The notes below the pieces were generated by a model. That model did not search any database, was not told the DNA's origin, and saw nothing but the letters and a program-made list of their open reading frames with translations. Of a stretch of 11,247 nt of DNA, positions 6,588-11,247 are shown piece by piece (position 1 is the first letter of the stretch; every line of letters starts with the position of its first letter). The DNA comes from VAZQ01 sp050179645 (GTDB taxonomy: Bacteria > Pseudomonadota > Alphaproteobacteria > Rhizobiales > Xanthobacteraceae). The DNA lies in NCBI GenBank assembly GCA_050179645.1, contig JBFXEX010000160.1:1-11247 (forward strand), read 5' to 3'. A program made the translations under genes and the position numbers.

Positions 6588-6769
6588 GACGCCCACCCTG
6601 GGCGGGTTGCCCGATACTGAGCGATATCGGGAAAGAGACTGCCCAAACTGCCCAAACTGCCTAAACTGCCCAAGGTGATTGTTTTCAATGGCTTAGGTTG
6701 GGCGCCTATAGGGCGGTTGGGCGGGTTGGGCCCCCCGGGCGATTTGGGCTGGGGTAAATCGCTAGACAT
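6584..6769 (-). CDS. Small Pro-rich/LGS-repeat protein
   Basis: A 61-residue ORF. Its ATG overlaps the helicase stop by one base (TGATG) and its stop overlaps the next start (ATGA), with GGAGG upstream in the helicase's last codons. The first half is Pro/Gly/Asn-rich (PQPKSPGGPNPPNRP). The middle is four Leu-Gly-Ser units (residues 33-44) encoded by a 9-bp DNA repeat. No known domain is seen and it is probably disordered. The clean coupling on both sides argues it is translated. The low-complexity make-up leaves open that the DNA or RNA repeat, rather than the peptide, is what matters. Confidence 0.5.
   Translation of the reverse strand: MSSDLPQPKSPGGPNPPNRPIGAQPKPLKTITLGSLGSLGSLGSLFPDIAQYRATRPGWAS
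6638..6673. repeat. Tandem 9-bp repeat, four copies
   Basis: ACTGCCCAA at 6638, 6647 and 6665, with a one-base variant ACTGCCTAA at 6656. It encodes the LGS units of the 61-residue ORF on the minus strand. The embedded hexamer GCCCAA recurs in the opposite sense at about 6698-6747. Confidence 0.85.
6711..6730 (+). other. G-quadruplex motif
   Basis: Four GGG runs with loops of 5, 1 and 2 bases (6711-6713, 6719-6721, 6723-6725, 6728-6730) on the plus strand, which is the template strand of the integrase operon. It satisfies the simple G3N1-7 rule. Folding in the cell is unproven. Confidence 0.45.
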
Positions 6770-8142
6770 CACGCGCCTCCCCAGTCTTCGACCTCGGGCC
6801 ACTCCTGGCGACCATGGCGGTCGTCGAAGCGTGCCCGTAGTTCTTCGAGCGGGGGAAACTTGATGCCGCGTCGGTAGCCAGACTTCCAATCGTCGCAACC
6901 CCATTCTTTGCATAGCCTGGTCTTGATGGTGGTTGAGGAGTCGTACTTGAGGTCCGGCACCAGCGTCTTGGCGGCGCAGTAAAACCCTTCGCCCTTCTCC
7001 TCGCCGGACGTGATCGCGGTGTTGGGCATGGTCGCTTCCGCGCATGGCACCACGCCCTCGTGTGCGATCTTCTCCACCAGCCGGTCAATGCCGCGCCGGC
7101 TGTAGGCCTTCTGCTCGGCCAGGGCATCGGTCTGCGGAACTTGACGGACGTTGAAGCCGGAGAGGTCGCGATGCATCAGAAGGTGCAGGAGTCCTTGTAG
7201 GCCGCCCGCCTCCATCTGATCGGAGATGGCGGCGAAGTAGTCCGACTGCTGCATCCTTGTGTCCGAGACGTTTAGGACGAAGTAGCGCCGGGCGTCGGCA
7301 CCGGCCGGTACCACCCAGTCGTTGTTCGACGACATCAACAGGTGGATGCAGTTTCTAGCGAAGAACGGATCGACGCCCTTCGGCTCGATCATCAGGGTTT
7401 CCTCGGTGATCAAGGCCTTCAGGACTGACTCGTGCGAGCGGTCGCCGGCGAAGAACGATTCATCTGCGTACAGGACCGAGCATTGCTGTAGGTGCGAGTT
7501 GAAATGTCCGGTTAGGTGTTTGGCTTGGACGATTTGCCGGAAGTGGGGGCCGAACAGCTTGCCGAACCACTTAACCAGCACGCCCTTGCCAACACCTTCC
7601 TTGCCGCGTAACACGACCGCGACCTCGCCCGGCTTGCCGGGCTGCTGCACCGCGTACGTCATCCAGTTCAGCAGGTAGGTTGAGTGCTCGCGATTGCCCG
7701 AACAGATATTTTCGTGGAGGTGTTCTAGGTACAGGCTGCAATCATTCTCGACCGCCTCGCACGCGAACCCGGTCCATAGGTTCAACATGTTCGGGTGGTC
7801 GGCCTCATTCGGCGCGTAGGCGATACAGTCGTACTGACGCCGCTCGGGATGGTCGATCCACCACTTGCCAACGCCGACTTCACGTTCCTTGTCTCCGACG
7901 ATGATCGACTTCTTCTGCTTCGCGTGGAAGGCGCAGAAGTCGTGGATGGATGAGAAAATCGGCACCTTGCAGCCCTTGTAGATGGGGCTGCTTTCCATCT
8001 CCATCACCCTGGTCTTGCCGCCGATTTTCACCACTGCGAACCTGGCGTTGAATGCCGTCAGGTCCGGATCGCCACCGGTATCATCCCGCTCGGCAATGGC
8101 GTCGAGTTCATCCTCTGACATGGCGTCGATGTCCTTCATCAT
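6769..8142 (-). CDS. DUF5906-type primase-helicase (SF3-like AAA+ ATPase)
   Basis: A 457-residue ATPase of the kind used for replication by phages and small integrative elements. Walker A is GKEGVGKG (180-187), Walker B is VLYADE (223-228), a sensor asparagine lies in MSSNND (270-275), and an arginine finger is likely at R285/R286. The N-terminal 170 residues (WW at 94-95, HP at 98-99) show no recognisable catalytic primase domain, so this may be helicase only. The C-terminal 110 residues look like a DNA-binding tail. The start at 8142 is favoured over upstream codons: GGAGG sits 5 nt before it and it overlaps the stop of the 87-residue gene. Inference: initiates or drives replication of the excised element. 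Confidence 0.82.
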   Translation of the reverse strand: MMKDIDAMSEDELDAIAERDDTGGDPDLTAFNARFAVVKIGGKTRVMEMESSPIYKGCKVPIFSSIHDFCAFHAKQKKSIIVGDKEREVGVGKWWIDHPERRQYDCIAYAPNEADHPNMLNLWTGFACEAVENDCSLYLEHLHENICSGNREHSTYLLNWMTYAVQQPGKPGEVAVVLRGKEGVGKGVLVKWFGKLFGPHFRQIVQAKHLTGHFNSHLQQCSVLYADESFFAGDRSHESVLKALITEETLMIEPKGVDPFFARNCIHLLMSSNNDWVVPAGADARRYFVLNVSDTRMQQSDYFAAISDQMEAGGLQGLLHLLMHRDLSGFNVRQVPQTDALAEQKAYSRRGIDRLVEKIAHEGVVPCAEATMPNTAITSGEEKGEGFYCAAKTLVPDLKYDSSTTIKTRLCKEWGCDDWKSGYRRGIKFPPLEELRARFDDRHGRQEWPEVEDWGGA

Positions 8143-8402
8143 CGCCGCCTCCGTCGCTTGTCGGCTTTGCGGGATGCCTCGCAAAGCGGTGGATACGCGC
8201 ACGGGGTGCCGCTGCAGGTGATGCAGGTGGCGTAGCCCATGATCTTCTCAAACTGGTCGATCAAACCATCGAAGGCCTCGTCGATGCTGATCTCGCCGTA
8301 CATCACCAAGTCGTGGCAGGCGCCGGCACGAAGCATGAACATTAGGCGCGGATCAATCTCGACGACGGCAGTGATGTCGGTGGGGTTCACGGTCGCGTTC
8401 AT
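8139..8402 (-). CDS. Small Cys-motif protein upstream of the helicase
   Basis: An 87-residue protein starting MNATVNPTDITAVVEIDPRL. An acidic helical region (37-55) is followed by C60-x2-C63-x4-C68-x5-C74 and a basic tail of Lys/Arg (79-87). The four cysteines could bind zinc and the tail nucleic acid, in the manner of a small DNA-associated accessory protein; this is inference. I do not recognise the family by name. AAGG lies about 8 nt before the start. The stop is embedded in the helicase start (ATGATGA), so the two are coupled. Confidence 0.7.
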   Translation of the reverse strand: MNATVNPTDITAVVEIDPRLMFMLRAGACHDLVMYGEISIDEAFDGLIDQFEKIMGYATCITCSGTPCAYPPLCEASRKADKRRRRR

Positions 8403-8533
8403 TGGCGCACCTTCCGTCGCGACCGTGATGGCGCCGCTGCTGAAAGCGATGCCGGCCGGTTCTCTGCCGTGTTCGGAAGCAGCGTCCGATCAAACGGCTT
8501 GCAACAAGGTGTTTGGTTTGCTAATTGTCTCAT
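8399..8533 (-). CDS. Possible 44-residue basic peptide
   Basis: A short ORF starting MRQLANQTPCCKPFDRTLLP with a basic end (SRSRRKVRQ). Its TGA overlaps the ATG of the 87-residue gene (ATGA), matching the coupling style of the genes after it. That overlap is the main support. No good Shine-Dalgarno is seen (GGGAGG is too far, about 19 nt). No family recognised. It may be a leader ORF. Confidence 0.35.
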   Translation of the reverse strand: MRQLANQTPCCKPFDRTLLPNTAENRPASLSAAAPSRSRRKVRQ

Positions 8534-8551
8534 TGCCAATCTCGTAGTTGC

Positions 8552-8571
8552 CTCCCGCCTGCAAGCGGGAG
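8552..8571. repeat. Inverted repeat / hairpin upstream of the helicase operon
   Basis: CTCCCGC at 8552-8558 and GCGGGAG at 8565-8571 with a 6-nt loop. On the minus strand no U tract follows, so it is more likely a leader hairpin, operator or copy of a dispersed rhizobial palindrome than a terminator. Confidence 0.5.
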
Positions 8572-8590
8572 TGGTTTAAAGAAACACCGA

Positions 8591-8621
8591 AAGCCGCCCG
8601 GTTCCGCAGCCGGGCGGTTTT
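8591..8621. terminator. Rho-independent terminator, probably bidirectional
   Basis: An 8-bp perfect GC stem, CCGCCCGG (8594-8601) and CCGGGCGG (8610-8617), with an 8-nt loop. It is flanked by AAAG on the left and TTTTC on the right, so it works on paper in both directions. It lies 34 bases after the stop of the Xis-like gene and should end that transcript before the helicase-integrase operon. Confidence 0.7.
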
Positions 8622-8654
8622 CATTTGTGTTCGTGCTGGATGGTGATGGGGGCA

Positions 8655-8888
8655 TCAGGCTGCCGCGCCCGGCTCAGATATGAGCGACCTAGCGTAGCGA
8701 AGGGCCTCATCCTCGTCGTACAAGAATTGATTGCCGAAGCGAGCCGCGGGCTTAGGGCCTTTGCCGAGCGCGCTGTCCTTGTGGAGTCGAGAGCGACGCA
8801 AGGGGATACCGATCCGCTGCTCAGCGAGCAGACAGACCCCGCGCGCGGTCAGAAGCGGGCGTCGGAGTGCAGATAAGGTTTCGATCAT
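8655..8888 (-). CDS. Excisionase / AlpA-like small DNA-binding protein
   Basis: A 77-residue protein of the winged-helix type used as recombination directionality factor or activator in integrative elements. Residues 11-36 (PLLTARGVCLLAEQRIGIPL onward) form the helix-turn-helix. GKGPKPAARFG (42-52) and QFLYDEDEALRYARSLI (54-70) give the wing and last helix, including the usual GxGP and LY of the family. The ATG at 8888 has AAAGGA 8 nt upstream. A terminator follows the gene. The upstream 128 bases to the next gene carry paired TTGAGCG dyads that may be its own operators or an attachment-arm-like array. Whether it drives excision or transcription is not decided by sequence. Confidence 0.72.
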   Translation of the reverse strand: MIETLSALRRPLLTARGVCLLAEQRIGIPLRRSRLHKDSALGKGPKPAARFGNQFLYDEDEALRYARSLISEPGAAA

Positions 8889-8953
8889 CTGTGTCGTCCT
8901 TTCGATTCCGCTGCGAGAAGCGGTGCGAAGTAAGACGACAATGGCGAGGTCAA

Positions 8954-9039
8954 TTGAGCGGAAAAAGAGGGCGCGAATTTCCGCTCAAGTTCTTTCCCTA
9001 AAATAGTTGAGCGAGATTAGGGTGCCCCTTTTCGCTCAA
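8954..9039. promoter_or_regulatory. Two convergent pairs of TTGAGCG half-sites
   Basis: Pair one: TTGAGCGGAAA at 8954-8964 and its exact complement at 8978-8988 (13-bp spacer). Pair two: TTGAGCGAGAT at 9007-9017 and the complement of TTGAGCGAAAA at 9029-9039. The second pair overlaps the 3' end of the 258-residue gene. The layout, in front of the Xis-like gene, fits operators for an element regulator or Xis, or RNA hairpins. A TTGACC just downstream (minus strand) could be a -35. Confidence 0.5.
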
Positions 9040-9793
9040 TCTCGGCGGCCATCAAGCCGGCAACGAGCGAAGCTGCCGCCAACCGCTCCCTGTCTGTTTT
9101 GCGAATCGGTCCACCGGCTTCGGCGGCATGAATCCGTTCTGGATGAATAAGGATTTGGAGTAACCCTTCACGAATCATCCTCTCATGGGCTTCGGTCCAG
9201 CGCTCCGGCGCGACCTTGGTCCGTAGACGTGGCAACCAATCTGATGCGAGGTCATTAAGGGCTTTGGCGAGTATGCCGTTTCGCTCTGGATTGCGCGCAT
9301 CCTGCAACATGCGCCGAATCGTCCCAACTTCCATTTCGCTGTAGCGGCCTCCAAAGTCTTTTAGTTTGTCGCTCTTGAGTAGTCGGCAAATCTCTGTGTC
9401 GCGCTTATCCGGATGAACCCGATTGAGCGTCGCAAAATCCACTAACAACTGACACAACCTTTCGTCAGTCCAATCCCTGGGCCGCCCAGGCTCCCCGCGA
9501 TCTCCAAAATGGGCATCGACAAAATAGATCAGCAAATTGCGCCAATGAAAGGGGTTCTTCGGATTGAGTCCAAATGTGTCGAATGCCGTTCGGATGGGAG
9601 AACTCCACCGTTCTCCGTCGTCGATCTGCAACGCGAAATGTGCAAGCATCGCGCGATTGTCTTGATCATCAAGATCAAGGTTGCGATCAAAATATTCTTG
9701 TCTGCCGCCGAGACTAGCCGATAGTGCGCGGGCACGCTTGGTGCCTTTGATTGTTTCGGCCAGCCGCTTTGCTGCGCTGTCTTTTCTCGACAT
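9017..9793 (-). CDS. Hypothetical protein of unknown family
   Basis: A 258-residue soluble, charged protein with no signal peptide or membrane segment, which I do not recognise. The ATG at 9793 is chosen because the ORF upstream of it is Pro/Arg/His-rich and unlike a protein N-terminus; the ribosome site there is weak. The N-terminus is basic (MSRKDSAAKRLAE). The middle has a run of aromatic and acidic motifs (NPFHWRNLLIYFVDAHFGD, then DWTDERLCQLLVDF). A later part looks like a helical bundle or HTH-like segment (RDTEICRLLKSDKLKDFGGR, then EVGTIRRMLQDARN). The C-terminus is helical. DTEICRLLK next to a basic segment would suit a DNA-binding role, but that is a guess. Its base composition is lower in GC than the helicase operon. 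Confidence 0.7.
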   Translation of the reverse strand: MSRKDSAAKRLAETIKGTKRARALSASLGGRQEYFDRNLDLDDQDNRAMLAHFALQIDDGERWSSPIRTAFDTFGLNPKNPFHWRNLLIYFVDAHFGDRGEPGRPRDWTDERLCQLLVDFATLNRVHPDKRDTEICRLLKSDKLKDFGGRYSEMEVGTIRRMLQDARNPERNGILAKALNDLASDWLPRLRTKVAPERWTEAHERMIREGLLQILIHPERIHAAEAGGPIRKTDRERLAAASLVAGLMAAEIERKGAP

Positions 9794-9986
9794 TCTCGGT
9801 ACCGTCAACCGCCGAGATGTGGGCGCGGGGCAAGCATCGCGGCGGTGAGTGCGATGCGACGGCTGGCCGGCCCCGCGCTGGTCGCAATGTATCACAGAAC
9901 CTTCGCGGCGCGGCTTGCCGTCAACATCTTCATTGCGTCACGTCGTCCGGCATTTCACTAACTAAACGGCAACTTAATCAGGAGCC

Positions 9987-10148
9987 CTAGCTGCGCTTCG
10001 GCTTGAACAAGCCGGGGGTCGGCTCGTCGCCGGCATCGGCAGTAGACGCTGCCGAACGACGCGAGTCGGCCAGGTCAAAGACGAGAGCGACCAAGCCTGG
10101 TAGGGCGAGCGCGACGATGACGATCAGGAATAAGATGTCGGCGACCAT
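9987..10148 (-). CDS. Small single-helix membrane protein
   Basis: A 53-residue ORF starting MVADILFLIVIVALALPGLV. It has one strong membrane helix (residues 5-24), then a charged cytoplasmic-type tail DLADSRRSA and a polar end GLFKPKRS. The GGGGG of ACGGGGG lies about 5 nt before the ATG. It is too short for usual length cut-offs. Holin-like, toxin-like or accessory membrane roles are possible, but nothing specific can be claimed. A perfect CRP-type dyad sits 56 bases upstream of its start. Confidence 0.6.
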   Translation of the reverse strand: MVADILFLIVIVALALPGLVALVFDLADSRRSAASTADAGDEPTPGLFKPKRS

Positions 10149-10203
10149 GTTAACCCCCGTGAGGTTTCCAGGGGGAAGCTTGGCCGTTTATTCCCGTGAT
10201 GGA

Positions 10204-10219
10204 TGTGATGCGCGTCACA
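10204..10219. promoter_or_regulatory. CRP-type operator dyad
   Basis: TGTGATGCGCGTCACA is a perfect TGTGA-N6-TCACA, extended by A and T on either side. It lies between the HTH remnant and the 53-residue membrane gene. This 163-base gap holds nothing else I can name. Binding by a CRP/FNR-family protein is inferred from consensus only. Confidence 0.45.
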
Positions 10220-10311
10220 TACCAACCCCCAGGATTCGATGGCGCGCAGTGACTCAGTGGAGGCAGTGGATTCGATTTCGCGCTTTCCTGTACCCGACCG
10301 CGGACCACGCG

Positions 10312-10608
10312 TTAAATCGCACCAGCGGCCATTTCTGAGTCAAAGAAGCCCACGTGGTCCTGCGGCGTGGCCTCCGCTTCCTCGTCTTCGGGCTCGTTGT
10401 AGAAGCCGCGCGGGGCGCGCTGGGGCAGCTTGCGGGTCTTGCCGTCGAGACCGATGCGCTCAACTGTGTCATCTGAAACAGTTGCCCTGGCGCGGCTTAC
10501 GGTGGCGTTACCGATGCCAAGTTCCTTTGCGATAGCCCTATCCGACTTCTCGGGGTTGGCCTTGATAGCCGCCCGCGCCTTGGCGGCCGCCGGGACATAG
10601 GGCTTATA
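10312..10608 (-). pseudogene. HTH DNA-binding protein remnant without a start codon
   Basis: A 98-codon open stretch directly after the TGA of the next ORF and in the same frame. Residues 22-44 form a clear helix-turn-helix (SDRAIAKELGIGNATVSRAR), preceded by a helix KARAAIKANPEKS. A VERIGLDGKTRKLP segment and an acidic tail follow. This pattern is common in rhizobial prophage and island regulators, where it normally has a proper N-terminus, here missing. No ATG, GTG or TTG precedes the HTH in frame. Either the 5' end was lost at a junction near 10605-10611, or it is made by TGA readthrough from the upstream ORF. Loss is the simpler reading. Confidence 0.6.
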
Positions 10609-11247
10609 TCAGGTGGTGTCGGCGTTAAACAGCGTTTGCACGAGTTCAATGTTGTCTCTGGCAACAGTTTGTTCCTTTCCATCAAAGCCTTTCGGGAAAA
10701 AATTGGAATTAATTTCCAGAAGCAGTGTCGAGCACCGATACCCCTCCGATGGTTGAGAGCCTGGCAGCCGGTAGTAAGCAACCGCCCCCACGGCAGGATT
10801 GAGCCCCATGAACCTACTCTCTTCCGGAAAATCCCTGTTAAGTTCGTCGAGTCGCAGGACGAACGCATCTCGCGCAACTGCAATGATTTTTTCTCTAGAT
10901 CCCCACTGATCGGGAAAAATTACCGGTCCATTACTGGTGGGGCCTACGCCCGGCATATTCGTCACTTGTCGCACGGCTTCTCGCAATTTGTTGAAAGCGC
11001 TCAAAACGTCCGGGTACAGATCGAAGTTGAAATGGAGATCGATGGCTGGAGACCTGCCAATATTTTTGAAGGTCCCAACCACCGAAATTTCGATTTTGTC
11101 CCGCTCAAATTTGAGGGGCCCCGCAATACGCAAATCAATCTCAATCCATGGACGATTGGTCCATACAATTGCTTGCTCCGCAGCATCAGCCGACCTCTTA
11201 GACTGTTTCGCTGCTACTGTGGCTGCAGCAACACTGTCTTGCATGTC
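10609..11247 (-). CDS. Hypothetical membrane-anchored-type protein, 5' end outside window
   Basis: The open frame runs from the right edge to TGA at 10609-10611. An internal Met lies at 11244, but the frame stays open beyond it, so the true start is probably outside. The first residues (SVAAATVAAKQSKRSADAAEQAI) form an Ala-rich helix or coiled coil. NRPWIEIDL follows, then a beta-rich domain with GTFKNIGRSPAIDLHF. This order matches a broad class of rhizobial proteins with an N-terminal membrane helix, short coiled coil and a periplasmic beta domain; the function is unknown. The coding DNA is visibly AT-richer than its neighbours, a sign of different origin. Confidence 0.6.
   Translation of the reverse strand, partial: DMQDSVAAATVAAKQSKRSADAAEQAIVWTNRPWIEIDLRIAGPLKFERDKIEISVVGTFKNIGRSPAIDLHFNFDLYPDVLSAFNKLREAVRQVTNMPGVGPTSNGPVIFPDQWGSREKIIAVARDAFVLRLDELNRDFPEESRFMGLNPAVGAVAYYRLPGSQPSEGYRCSTLLLEINSNFFPKGFDGKEQTVARDNIELVQTLFNADTT

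Noticed and set aside
6600..6770. CRISPR array from the repeated ACTGCCCAA units
   Set aside because: Units are 9 bp, directly adjacent, with no spacers and no cas genes nearby.
8530..8655. 41-codon minus-strand ORF overlapping the Xis-like stop (TGATG) and the start of the 44-residue ORF
   Set aside because: It would be read through a strong terminator hairpin and a second palindrome. The peptide is mostly encoded by those palindromes (PLPLAGG type), which is typical of a repeat-derived frame.
9662..9678. TTGATCATCAAGATCAA, resembling an FNR box
   Set aside because: It lies inside the 258-residue coding region and the half-sites have the wrong spacing (N7).
10461..10484. CAACTGT/ACAGTTG inverted repeat with 10-bp spacer
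   Set aside because: It lies inside the HTH coding remnant (TVSDDTVE), with short arms; likely chance from codon repetition.
11104..11115. CTCAAATTTGAG 12-bp palindrome
   Set aside because: It lies inside the coding frame at LKFE, a single copy with no regulatory context.

Overview
The window looks like a piece of a GC-rich alphaproteobacterial chromosome. The best guess is Bradyrhizobium or a close relative such as Rhodopseudomonas. The reasons are the GC-rich codon use, strong GGAGG-type ribosome sites, the GTAGGGTGGGCAAAG repeat type that I recall as common in that group, and a FixK/FNR-type box. The species call is inference.

The left half (1-5220) is ordinary chromosome. Four genes read leftwards on the minus strand: a secreted nuclease-fold protein with a degraded active site (2834-3658), an M48 zinc-protease lipoprotein with a LysM-like tail (1324-2823), a 3-hydroxyisobutyrate-dehydrogenase-family oxidoreductase (333-1214), and the start of a small unknown protein (<1-172). 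A miniature repeat element sits between the last two. It is flanked by an 18-bp direct repeat that copied the ribosome site and the overlapping stop/start codons, so both genes survive intact. Rightwards from a shared upstream region with a FixK/FNR-type dyad come a VOC-family (glyoxalase/extradiol dioxygenase fold) protein (3807-4355) and a collagen-like lipoprotein with 36 perfect Gly-X-Y triplets (4509-5069).

At 5221-5297 lies tRNA-Arg(CCU). A tyrosine integrase ends one base beyond the tRNA, on the opposite strand, so an integrated element starts here. It runs right, past the window edge, since no second copy of the tRNA 3' end occurs in the window. Its minus-strand genes, in order of transcription, are: a partial membrane-type protein (10609->11247), an HTH gene remnant without a start (10312-10608), a 53-residue one-helix membrane protein (9987-10148), an unknown 258-residue protein (9017-9793), an excisionase/AlpA-like DNA-binding protein (8655-8888), a terminator, a possible 44-residue protein, an 87-residue Cys-motif protein, a DUF5906-type SF3-like helicase, two small proteins, and the integrase. 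From 8533 to 5299 every junction overlaps (mostly ATGA-type, 16 nt at the integrase), so this is one translationally coupled unit.

The integrase, Xis/AlpA-like regulator and replicative helicase together resemble the core of a phage satellite or small integrative element. No capsid, conjugation or known cargo gene is visible here. Composition changes inside the element, and the far right (about 10609-11247) is visibly AT-richer. The most interesting points are the TTGAGCG dyads in front of the Xis-like gene, the GCCCAA/TTGGGC array with a quadruplex motif inside a small coupled ORF, the duplication-flanked miniature element, and the start-less HTH gene joined in frame through a TGA to the next ORF.
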